This document shows positions 8,242-14,459 of a DNA stretch of 64,000 nucleotides, one piece after another. The notes below the pieces were generated by a model, which was not told the DNA's origin, did no database searches, and worked only from the letters and a program-made list of their open reading frames with translations. The stretch spans positions 2,666,001 to 2,730,000 of the forward strand of contig NZ_CP028136.1 in NCBI RefSeq assembly GCF_003024155.1, written 5' to 3'. A program made the translations under genes and the position numbers. Numbering within the stretch: the first letter of the stretch is position 1; the number at the start of each line of letters is the position of its first letter. The stretch comes from Christiangramia fulva. GTDB lineage: Bacteria; Bacteroidota; Bacteroidia; Flavobacteriales; Flavobacteriaceae.

Positions 8242-9477
8242 TCAGATCTCTTTTCCGTTTATAAAAACCGATTCAATTGAATTTGTACCAAAAGCATAAG
8301 GTAAAAAAGTATAGGAAGGAATTTCTTTTGTAAGGATCAAATTTGCCTGTTTGCCTTTTGTGATACTGCCAACACTCTCGCTGAGGTTCATCGCATAAGC
8401 ACCGTTAATGGTCGCAGCGTTGATCGCCTCTTCAGGCGTCATGTTCATTTTAATACAGGCGAGGGAAACCACCAGGTTCATATTTCCGCTGGGCGTGCTG
8501 CCGGGATTGAAATCGGTTGCCAGAGCAAGGGGAAGGCCGGCATCTATGACCCTTCTGGCAGGAGTATAAGGAATACTAAGGAAAAGAGAGCAGGAGGGAA
8601 GGGCTACGGGCATGGTTTCAGAATTTTTCAAAATCTCAATATCCTCCTCATTCATTACTTCAAGATGATCGACGCTCAATGCGTTGTTTTCCACACCTGC
8701 TTTTACGCCGCCAATCGCATTGAACTGGTTGACGTGGATCTTGGGCCGTAAACCAAATTTCGAGGCTGCTTTTAAGAGTTTTTGAGTGTCTTCCACGCTG
8801 AAATATCCTTTTTCACAGAAAATATCAATATACTCGGCTGTTCCATCTTCAGCTACTTCCGGAAGTATTTTTTCAATAACGAGTTTAAGATAAGCTTCGG
8901 GATCTTTTTTATATTCTGAAGGAATCGCATGCGCTCCCAGAAAAGTTGCCTTTACCGGAAGCTCATAATTCTGCTTTAATTTTTTGATTACCCGAAGCAT
9001 TTTCAATTCGGCTTCTTTTGTGAGGCCATAGCCCGATTTTATCTCAATGGCCCCGGTACCCAGTTTCATAACTTCTTCCAGCCTTGCCGCCGATTGCTTA
9101 TAAAGATCTTCTTCTGAAGTTTCCTGAAGGGTTTTGGCACTGTTGAGAATTCCACCGCCACGACTGGCAATTTCTTCATAAGTGAGGCCGTTTATCCTGT
9201 CGGCAAATTCCTGCTCACGATTTCCGGCGTACACAATATGAGTGTGGGAATCGCACCAGGTTGGCAACAGCATTTTTCCGGTAGCATCAATTTCTTTATC
9301 TACCAGCATTTCCGGAATGTCTTTCATAGCACCAAAATCGGCTATTTTATCATCTTCTATAAGGAGCCATGCATTTTTTATCGTAGGCAAAAACTTCATT
9401 TCTTCTCCCGAAACTTTCCTGACCGGCTTCTCCCTTACCTGTAGTAATTCTTTGATGTTGGTGATCAATAATTTCAT
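8242..9477 (-). CDS. hutI: Imidazolonepropionase
   Basis: Third enzyme of histidine degradation: opens the ring of 4-imidazolone-5-propanoate to give N-formimidoyl-L-glutamate. It belongs to the metal-dependent amidohydrolase superfamily; 411 residues is the normal length. Metal and substrate residues are visible in CDSHTHIVYAG (75-85), KSGYGL (147-152), LGAHAIP (about 180-186), KIHVNQF (about 246-252) and ALATDFNPGS (about 318-327). It is the first gene of a two-gene operon with hutG. The following formimidoylglutamase implies the route that releases formamide directly, without the formylglutamate intermediate. Confidence 0.95.
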   Translation of the reverse strand: MKLLITNIKELLQVREKPVRKVSGEEMKFLPTIKNAWLLIEDDKIADFGAMKDIPEMLVDKEIDATGKMLLPTWCDSHTHIVYAGNREQEFADRINGLTYEEIASRGGGILNSAKTLQETSEEDLYKQSAARLEEVMKLGTGAIEIKSGYGLTKEAELKMLRVIKKLKQNYELPVKATFLGAHAIPSEYKKDPEAYLKLVIEKILPEVAEDGTAEYIDIFCEKGYFSVEDTQKLLKAASKFGLRPKIHVNQFNAIGGVKAGVENNALSVDHLEVMNEEDIEILKNSETMPVALPSCSLFLSIPYTPARRVIDAGLPLALATDFNPGSTPSGNMNLVVSLACIKMNMTPEEAINAATINGAYAMNLSESVGSITKGKQANLILTKEIPSYTFLPYAFGTNSIESVFINGKEI

Positions 9478-9549
9478 TAAAAATTGATTTTTTTGAAAGG
9501 TGAGCTAAAGATAAAAAAGTCTTTGGAGATGAAAGATGGCTTTGAATTG

Positions 9550-9583
9550 AACCGGCTTCCTATTTAAGAAAAAGAAGCCGGTT
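9550..9583. terminator. Inverted repeat, possible terminator between adh and hutI
   Basis: A perfect 10-bp stem AACCGGCTTC/GAAGCCGGTT with a 14-base loop lies downstream of the alcohol dehydrogenase stop. It lacks a long U tract on the minus strand, so intrinsic termination is only moderately supported. Confidence 0.5.
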
Positions 9584-9595
9584 TCCCATAAAGAT

Positions 9596-10642
9596 CTAAT
9601 TTTTCAAAGACTCCATATCTATGACGAATCGATATTTCACATCTGAATTTATCACTCTCTCATAAGCTTCATTAATATTCTGAATATCGATCATTTCAAT
9701 ATCTGAAACGATATTATGCTTTCCGCAGAAATCGAGCATTTCTTGTGTTTCTTTTATCCCACCAATTAAGGAACCGGCAATTCTTTTTCTGCCCATCACC
9801 AGGCCGCCACCGTGAACGCCAAGAGAGTCTATAGCTCCTACCAGTACCATGGTCGCGTCTCGTTTTAGCAGATTGATATATGGATTGGTATCATGACCAA
9901 CGGGGACGGTATTCAATAAAAAATCGAAGCTTCCGGCATGTTTTTTCATTTCCTCCTCATTTTTTGAGATCAGTACCTCATCGGCACCCAGTTCCTTCGC
10001 ATCTTCAGCTTTTGAAGGCGAAGTGGTGATCATTACCACATGGGCGCCCAATGCATGAGCAAATTTAACTCCCATGTGGCCAAGGCCTCCAAGGCCGATA
10101 ACCCCAACTTTATCTCCTTTTTTTACATTCCACTGTCGAAGCGGCGACCAGGTAGTAATCCCGGCACATAGAAGGGGAGCGACTGCTTTGGTGTCCAGGT
10201 TTTCCGGAATTCGAAGCACGAATTTTTGATCTACTACGATCATTTCAGAATAACCGCCGTAGGTATGTCCGCCCATATGCTTGTCCTCACCGTTATAGGT
10301 GCCAACAAATCCATTTTCACAGTATTGTTCCAGATCATCTTTGCAAGAGGCACATTCCTGGCAGGAATCTACCATGCAACCTACTCCCACAAGATCCCCT
10401 TCTTTAAAATCGGAAACATTTTTACCTACTTCGGATACTCTTCCTATAATTTCATGGCCCGGAACCACAGGATATTTGGAATTTCCCCAATCGTTTCTTA
10501 CGGTATGAATATCACTGTGGCACACGCCGCAATAAAGGATGTCAATTTTCACGTCATCGGCAAGAACTTCCCGCCGGTCCAGATTAAAAGGTTTAAGATC
10601 TGAATCTTTTGTTTTGGCCGCATAGGCATTGATGTTCTTCAT
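9596..10642 (-). CDS. Zinc-dependent alcohol dehydrogenase, cinnamyl-alcohol/YjgB type
   Basis: Medium-chain NAD(P)-dependent dehydrogenase/reductase of 348 residues, probably an aldehyde reductase. Catalytic-zinc residues are C41 in YCGVCHSD and H63/E64 in PGHEIIG, with a further cysteine near 159 in LLCAGIT. The structural zinc lobe carries C94, C97, C100 and C108. The Rossmann loop GLGGLGHMGVK is at 183-193. SADs of this CAD/YahK/YjgB branch generally prefer NADPH and reduce many aldehydes, so the natural substrate is open. It is separated from hutI by 118 bases and an inverted repeat, so likely independent. Confidence 0.9.
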   Translation of the reverse strand: MKNINAYAAKTKDSDLKPFNLDRREVLADDVKIDILYCGVCHSDIHTVRNDWGNSKYPVVPGHEIIGRVSEVGKNVSDFKEGDLVGVGCMVDSCQECASCKDDLEQYCENGFVGTYNGEDKHMGGHTYGGYSEMIVVDQKFVLRIPENLDTKAVAPLLCAGITTWSPLRQWNVKKGDKVGVIGLGGLGHMGVKFAHALGAHVVMITTSPSKAEDAKELGADEVLISKNEEEMKKHAGSFDFLLNTVPVGHDTNPYINLLKRDATMVLVGAIDSLGVHGGGLVMGRKRIAGSLIGGIKETQEMLDFCGKHNIVSDIEMIDIQNINEAYERVINSDVKYRFVIDMESLKN

Positions 10643-10820
10643 AGCAAATTTTTTAATGTTGCCTAAAGTTACTTAATTAAAGACTTTTTCCTGAAATGAG
10701 CCCCGAGCTTTAACTATAATTTACCAGCTGTAAACCTTTAGATATTCAGCCATCCAAAATAGAAGTGTTTAAAGTATTCTTAGTAAATTAGACCTCTATT
10801 TTTTGAACCAAATATTACTT

Positions 10821-11963
10821 ATGAAGAAACCCAGAGGGATCAACACCATATGCACTCATATTGGTGAACTCAAAGACAATGAATTTAAAGGTGCTGTTTC
10901 ACCCTTATACATGTCTACTTCCTATGCCTTTGAAGAGGTCGAAACCAAACGATATCCAAGATATTTTAATACTCCCAACCAGGTTGCCCTGGCAAAAAAG
11001 ATGGCCGCGCTCGAGCATGGTGAAGCCTCATTGATCTTCGGAAGTGGTATGGCCGCTGTGAGTACCAGTTTAATGGCTTTTTTGAAGATGGGCGATCATG
11101 TGGTTTTTCAGGATGCGCTGTATGGAGGAACCAGTAATCTGGTGACCGAGGAATTTAAAAAATTTGGTATTGAATATACTTTCGCCAAAGATGCCAGTGT
11201 TGAATCCCTTGAAAAGGAGATTAAAAAGAATACTAAGCTTATTTATATTGAAACTCCTTCCAATCCGCTGTTGATGATCACCGATATGGAAGCCGTGGCA
11301 AAACTTGCGAAAAAGCACGGACTTGTAAGTATGATCGACAATACTTTTGCTTCCCCTGTGAATCAAAATCCTATTGATTTTGGTATCGATATAATAATTC
11401 ATTCGGCTACAAAATATATGGGTGGGCATAGTGACATTCTTGCTGGAACGGTTATTTCTTCTGAAGAAAATATCGATCGGATCTTTCAAATGGCGAAGAA
11501 CTTAGGCGGAAGCCTTAGCGATTATACCGTTTGGCTTTTGGAAAGAAGTCTTAAAACGATGGGTATTCGCGTGAAAGCTCAGAATGAAAACGCGATGAAA
11601 CTGGCAGAATTTTTAAGTTCAAGACCTGAAGTGGCGAAAGTTTTCTATCCCGGATTGAAAGATCATCCCGGTCATGAAATTGCTAAAAAGCAAATGCACG
11701 GATTTGGGGGCATGCTCTCCTTTGAACTGAAAGAAAATTTTAATGCTTCAGAATTCCTTAAGAAGCTAAAACTCATAAAGCCTTCCATGAGCCTTGCCGG
11801 TGTGGAAAGTACCATTCTTTTGCCGGCGCAGACCTCACATGGACTTTTAACTCCCGAGCAGCGGGAAAAGCAGGGAATAAATGATAATCTTATGCGATTT
11901 TCAGTAGGTATTGAGGAATTTGAAGACCTGGCAGAAGATCTTACCCAGGCAATGGAAAATTAA
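10821..11963 (+). CDS. Trans-sulfuration family PLP enzyme (cystathionine gamma-synthase/lyase or methionine gamma-lyase type)
   Basis: Cytoplasmic Cys/Met metabolism PLP-dependent enzyme of 380 residues. The PLP lysine is in HSATKYMGGHSD (K198). GSGMAAVS (75-82) forms the phosphate loop and YGGT (101-104) and IETPSNP (143-149) are present. Sequence alone does not separate cystathionine gamma-synthase, cystathionine gamma-lyase and methionine gamma-lyase. The ATG at 10821 was preferred over a TTG six codons upstream because family members start close to this point. bshB1 follows after 11 bases; a joint role in low-molecular-weight thiol supply (cysteine for bacillithiol) is an attractive inference. 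Confidence 0.86.
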   Translation: MKKPRGINTICTHIGELKDNEFKGAVSPLYMSTSYAFEEVETKRYPRYFNTPNQVALAKKMAALEHGEASLIFGSGMAAVSTSLMAFLKMGDHVVFQDALYGGTSNLVTEEFKKFGIEYTFAKDASVESLEKEIKKNTKLIYIETPSNPLLMITDMEAVAKLAKKHGLVSMIDNTFASPVNQNPIDFGIDIIIHSATKYMGGHSDILAGTVISSEENIDRIFQMAKNLGGSLSDYTVWLLERSLKTMGIRVKAQNENAMKLAEFLSSRPEVAKVFYPGLKDHPGHEIAKKQMHGFGGMLSFELKENFNASEFLKKLKLIKPSMSLAGVESTILLPAQTSHGLLTPEQREKQGINDNLMRFSVGIEEFEDLAEDLTQAMEN

Positions 11964-11974
11964 AAAATTAGAAA

Positions 11975-12691
11975 ATGAAATTAGATATACTCGCAGTAGG
12001 TTCACATCCCGATGATGTTGAGCTGAGCTGTGCAGGAACCCTGGCAAAAGAAATAGATAGAGGCAAAAAAGTAGGAATTTTAGATCTTACCCGTGGAGAA
12101 TTGGGAACACGGGGAACGGCTGAAATTCGGGAAAAAGAAGCAAAAGCAGCCGCCGAAATCCTTGGTGTGGTATTGCGCCACAACCTGGAATTCAGTGATG
12201 GTTTTTTTGAGAATAATACTGCCCATCAACTGGAGATCATTAAAATTCTTAGAAAATATAAACCGGAGATCGTTATCTGCAATGCGGTGGAAGACCGTCA
12301 TATCGACCATGGAAAGGGCGCAAAACTGGTAAGTGATGCCTGCTTTTTGAGTGGCCTCAGGAAGATAGAAACCATTATGGATGGTAAAAAACAGGAGGCC
12401 TGGCGGCCAAAAAATGTGCTGCATTATATTCAATGGAAAAATCTTAAACCTGATGTGGTGATCGATATTTCAGGGTATATTGATAAAAAGCTTGACGCGG
12501 TAAGAGCTTACGAATCGCAATTCTTCAAAAAGGATAGCGATGAGCCTGAAACTCCTATTTCCAGCAGTAACTTCCTGGAAAGCATTAACTACCGTGCCCG
12601 TGACCTGGGAAGGCTTATCAATACAGATCATGCTGAAGGTTTTACGCTTGAAAGGCATGTCGCCGTAGATTCGGTTTTTGACCTTATTTAA
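11975..12691 (+). CDS. bshB1: N-acetylglucosaminyl-L-malate deacetylase (bacillithiol synthesis)
   Basis: Zinc deacetylase of the LmbE/PIG-L family that removes the acetyl group from GlcNAc-malate, the second step of bacillithiol synthesis. AVGSHPDDVELSCAGTL at 7-23 gives the zinc ligands H11 and D14; RHIDHGKG near 108-115 gives the third (H112). LDLTRGELGTRG at 36-47 is highly typical of BshB1 rather than other LmbE proteins. The length of 238 residues is normal. It is probably co-transcribed with the upstream PLP enzyme. bshA and bshC are not in this window. Confidence 0.92.
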   Translation: MKLDILAVGSHPDDVELSCAGTLAKEIDRGKKVGILDLTRGELGTRGTAEIREKEAKAAAEILGVVLRHNLEFSDGFFENNTAHQLEIIKILRKYKPEIVICNAVEDRHIDHGKGAKLVSDACFLSGLRKIETIMDGKKQEAWRPKNVLHYIQWKNLKPDVVIDISGYIDKKLDAVRAYESQFFKKDSDEPETPISSSNFLESINYRARDLGRLINTDHAEGFTLERHVAVDSVFDLI

Positions 12692-12702
12692 AAAATTTTT
12701 TC

Positions 12703-12733
12703 TTTGCGAAATTGTTCAAATAACTTACATTTG
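12703..12733 (+). promoter_or_regulatory. tRNA-His promoter
   Basis: TTTG at 12703-12706 and TACATTTG at 12726-12733 are separated by 19 bases, a textbook Bacteroidota housekeeping promoter. The tRNA begins 17 bases further on. Confidence 0.82.
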
Positions 12734-12750
12734 CAACCGCTAATCAAATG

Positions 12751-12824
12751 GTGGTTGTAGCTCAGCTGGTTAGAGCGCCGGATTGTGGTTCCGGAGGTCG
12801 TGGGTTCGAAACCCATCATCCACC
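12751..12824 (+). tRNA. tRNA-His (anticodon GTG)
   Basis: The sequence folds into a standard cloverleaf: D stem GCTC/GAGC, anticodon stem CCGGA/TCCGG with loop TTGTGGT (anticodon GTG at 12785-12787), five-base variable region, and T arm GTGGG-TTCGAAA-CCCAT. G at 12750 can be the extra G-1 opposite discriminator C at 12824, a histidine identity element. The acceptor stem GTGGTTG/CATCCAC has one U-U opposition at position 5:68. The CCA end is not encoded. The 362-base gap between bshB1 and mazG is filled by this gene, its promoter and terminator, and a partial repeat of its 3' end. Confidence 0.95.
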
Positions 12825-12860
12825 CAACAAGCTCCTTGAGAAATCGGGAGCTTTTTTTGT
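12808..12860 (+). repeat. Direct repeat copy 1: tRNA-His 3' end plus terminator
   Basis: From the T-loop of tRNA-His to the end of its terminator, this 53-base stretch recurs 136 bases downstream with two substitutions and one deletion. Copy 1 is the functional version because it completes the tRNA. Confidence 0.9.
12829..12858 (+). terminator. tRNA-His terminator
   Basis: AAGCTCC (12829-12835) pairs with GGAGCTT (12847-12853) and is followed by a T run. Confidence 0.8.
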
Positions 12861-12903
12861 ACCTTAAATCTACGTAGGGAGTGGAAAGGATGGGTGAGAA
12901 GCC

Positions 12904-12943
12904 CCTGCCTGCCGGTAGGCAGGTGTCCCGAGCTAGTCGAGGG
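12904..12943. repeat. REP-like palindromic element
   Basis: CCTGCCT (12904-12910) and AGGCAGG (12917-12923) form a perfect 7-bp stem over a GCCGGT loop. The following TCCCGAGCTAGTCGAGGGGA forms a second, bulged stem. This two-hairpin combination resembles an interspersed intergenic repeat I associate with many Bacteroidota genomes. No coding potential or transposase is present. Confidence 0.7.
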
Positions 12944-12995
12944 GAAACCCATCATCCATCCAAGAAGCTCCTTGAGAAATCGGGAGTTTTTTTGT
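12944..12995 (+). repeat. Direct repeat copy 2: truncated tRNA-His 3' end plus terminator
   Basis: This copy matches 12808-12860 but lacks all tRNA sequence 5' of the T-loop, so it cannot form a tRNA. Differences are ACCC to ATCC and CAAG to GAAG in the acceptor/tail part, and one base lost in the terminator stem. It may still act as a second, weaker terminator. Confidence 0.9.
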
Positions 12996-13053
12996 TGGCT
13001 GTATCGAGGTATTCAGGATTCTAAATTCTATTTTTACCAAAATTCTAATCTCT

Positions 13054-13827
13054 ATGAATTCCAGAAAAGAACAGCTGAAGGCTTTTGATCGCTTATTGAC
13101 GATAATGGACGAACTTCGGGAGCAATGTCCGTGGGACCGCAAACAAACTATGGAATCTCTTCGCCACCTGACCATTGAAGAAACCTATGAGCTTGGAGAC
13201 GCTATCCTCGACAAGGATATGGAAGAAATTAAAAAAGAGCTTGGCGATGTGTTACTTCACCTCGTTTTCTATGCAAAAATAGGAAGTGAAACCAATCATT
13301 TTGATATAGCCGATGTGGCAAATAGCATTTGTGATAAGCTTATTGACCGGCATCCTCATATTTACGGTGATGTGGAAGTTGAAAATGAAGAAGATGTCAA
13401 AAAAAACTGGGAAAATCTGAAATTAAAAGAGGGTAAAAAAAGCGTTCTGGAAGGCGTGCCCCGGTCGCTGCCGGCAGTGGTAAAAGCGAACAGAATTCAG
13501 GATAAAGTAGCCGGGGTAGGATTTGATTGGGAAGAACCGCAGCAGGTCTTTGAAAAATTAAAAGAAGAACTTGCGGAACTGCAGCATGAGATCAACAGCG
13601 ACAATCGGGATGAAATTGAAGCTGAATTTGGCGATGTTTTGTTCTCAATGGTCAATTACGCCAGGTTTCTGAAAGTTAATCCCGAGAATGCTCTTGAGCG
13701 GACCAATAAAAAATTTATTAAACGTTTTCAGTACCTCGAGAAGAAAGCCAGGGAAAATAAAAAGCATTTGAAGGATATGAGCCTTGCTGAAATGGATGTT
13801 TTCTGGAATGAAGCTAAAAAACTTTAA
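13054..13827 (+). CDS. mazG: Nucleoside triphosphate pyrophosphohydrolase
   Basis: MazG hydrolyses NTPs and dNTPs, including non-canonical ones, to monophosphates and pyrophosphate. The protein has 257 residues, close to E. coli MazG (263), and contains two tandem all-alpha MazG domains. The entry motif LREQCPWDRKQT is at 21-32. The first metal site is EETYELGDAI (42-51) with KKELGDVLLH (60-69); a second set, EAEFGDVLFS, appears near 190-200. It converges with the minus-strand methyltransferase gene and overlaps its stop by four bases. Confidence 0.95.
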   Translation: MNSRKEQLKAFDRLLTIMDELREQCPWDRKQTMESLRHLTIEETYELGDAILDKDMEEIKKELGDVLLHLVFYAKIGSETNHFDIADVANSICDKLIDRHPHIYGDVEVENEEDVKKNWENLKLKEGKKSVLEGVPRSLPAVVKANRIQDKVAGVGFDWEEPQQVFEKLKEELAELQHEINSDNRDEIEAEFGDVLFSMVNYARFLKVNPENALERTNKKFIKRFQYLEKKARENKKHLKDMSLAEMDVFWNEAKKL

Positions 13828-14450
13828 TTTTCGAAAACAATTAAATTCGGTAAAATTTCGAGTTTCCGAAACCGGAATTTCTCTTTGATCCAGTGCAGAC
13901 TTTCGGAGTGGTAAAAAATCACGTGAGTGGGATCGTTCTTATAATACCAGGTCTCAAAATCGATGTTTTCGTTCCATAATGAGGTCTTGCAGTAAATTTT
14001 CCCCTGATCTTTCAGAAGCGATTTCAGTAAAGCAAATTCGGAGGCTGGTTTATGAAAATGTTCCATCACCTCTGAACAGAAAATAAAATCATATTTGCTT
14101 TTCAATACCTGTGGATCAGGCATAAAATAGGGATCGTAAAGGCTTATCTCAAATCCCTGTTTCTTTAATTCGGTTGTGGCAACTGGACCGGTTCCACAGC
14201 CAAAATCAAGACCTCGGGAAGTGTTCGGGAAATCCTGGATTATTCTTTCTACCAGAGGTTGTACAAAACGGATATAGCCTTCATCTTCCACATCGTTTTC
14301 ATGCAGTTTATAACGGGCTTTCTCAGTTTCGGGAGAGAGGTAATTTTTGAAGTGTAGAAGAATGGCTTTGCAGTTTGTACATTGCAGAAATTCCCGTTTC
14401 TGAAAAATTTCAAATTTACGGGTACCGGCATTGCATAAACTGCAAAGCAT
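13824..14450 (-). CDS. Class I SAM-dependent methyltransferase with N-terminal zinc ribbon
   Basis: Predicted methyltransferase of 208 residues. Cysteine pairs C3/C6 and C24/C27 form an N-terminal zinc ribbon. The Rossmann motif I is LDFGCGTGPV at 81-90, the acidic residue after beta 2 is in LYDPYF (about 104-109), and FCSEVMEHF at about 124-132 is motif IV. This layout is typical of small bacterial methyltransferases acting on small molecules or lipid/glycan precursors, but the target is unknown. The ATG at 14450 was chosen over a TTG two codons upstream because the zinc ribbon starts at once. It lies nine bases downstream of the DUF349 gene and is probably co-transcribed with it. Confidence 0.83.
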   Translation of the reverse strand: MLCSLCNAGTRKFEIFQKREFLQCTNCKAILLHFKNYLSPETEKARYKLHENDVEDEGYIRFVQPLVERIIQDFPNTSRGLDFGCGTGPVATTELKKQGFEISLYDPYFMPDPQVLKSKYDFIFCSEVMEHFHKPASEFALLKSLLKDQGKIYCKTSLWNENIDFETWYYKNDPTHVIFYHSESLHWIKEKFRFRKLEILPNLIVFEN

Positions 14451-14459
14451 ATTCAATTA

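Noticed and set aside
10643..10820. SAM-type riboswitch before the trans-sulfuration enzyme
   Set aside because: No recognisable conserved core or pseudoknot could be traced by eye; a covariance-model search would decide.
12770..13175. Several short open frames on both strands around tRNA-His and its repeat
   Set aside because: They are translations of the tRNA, the terminators and the palindrome, and share peptides only because of the DNA repeat.
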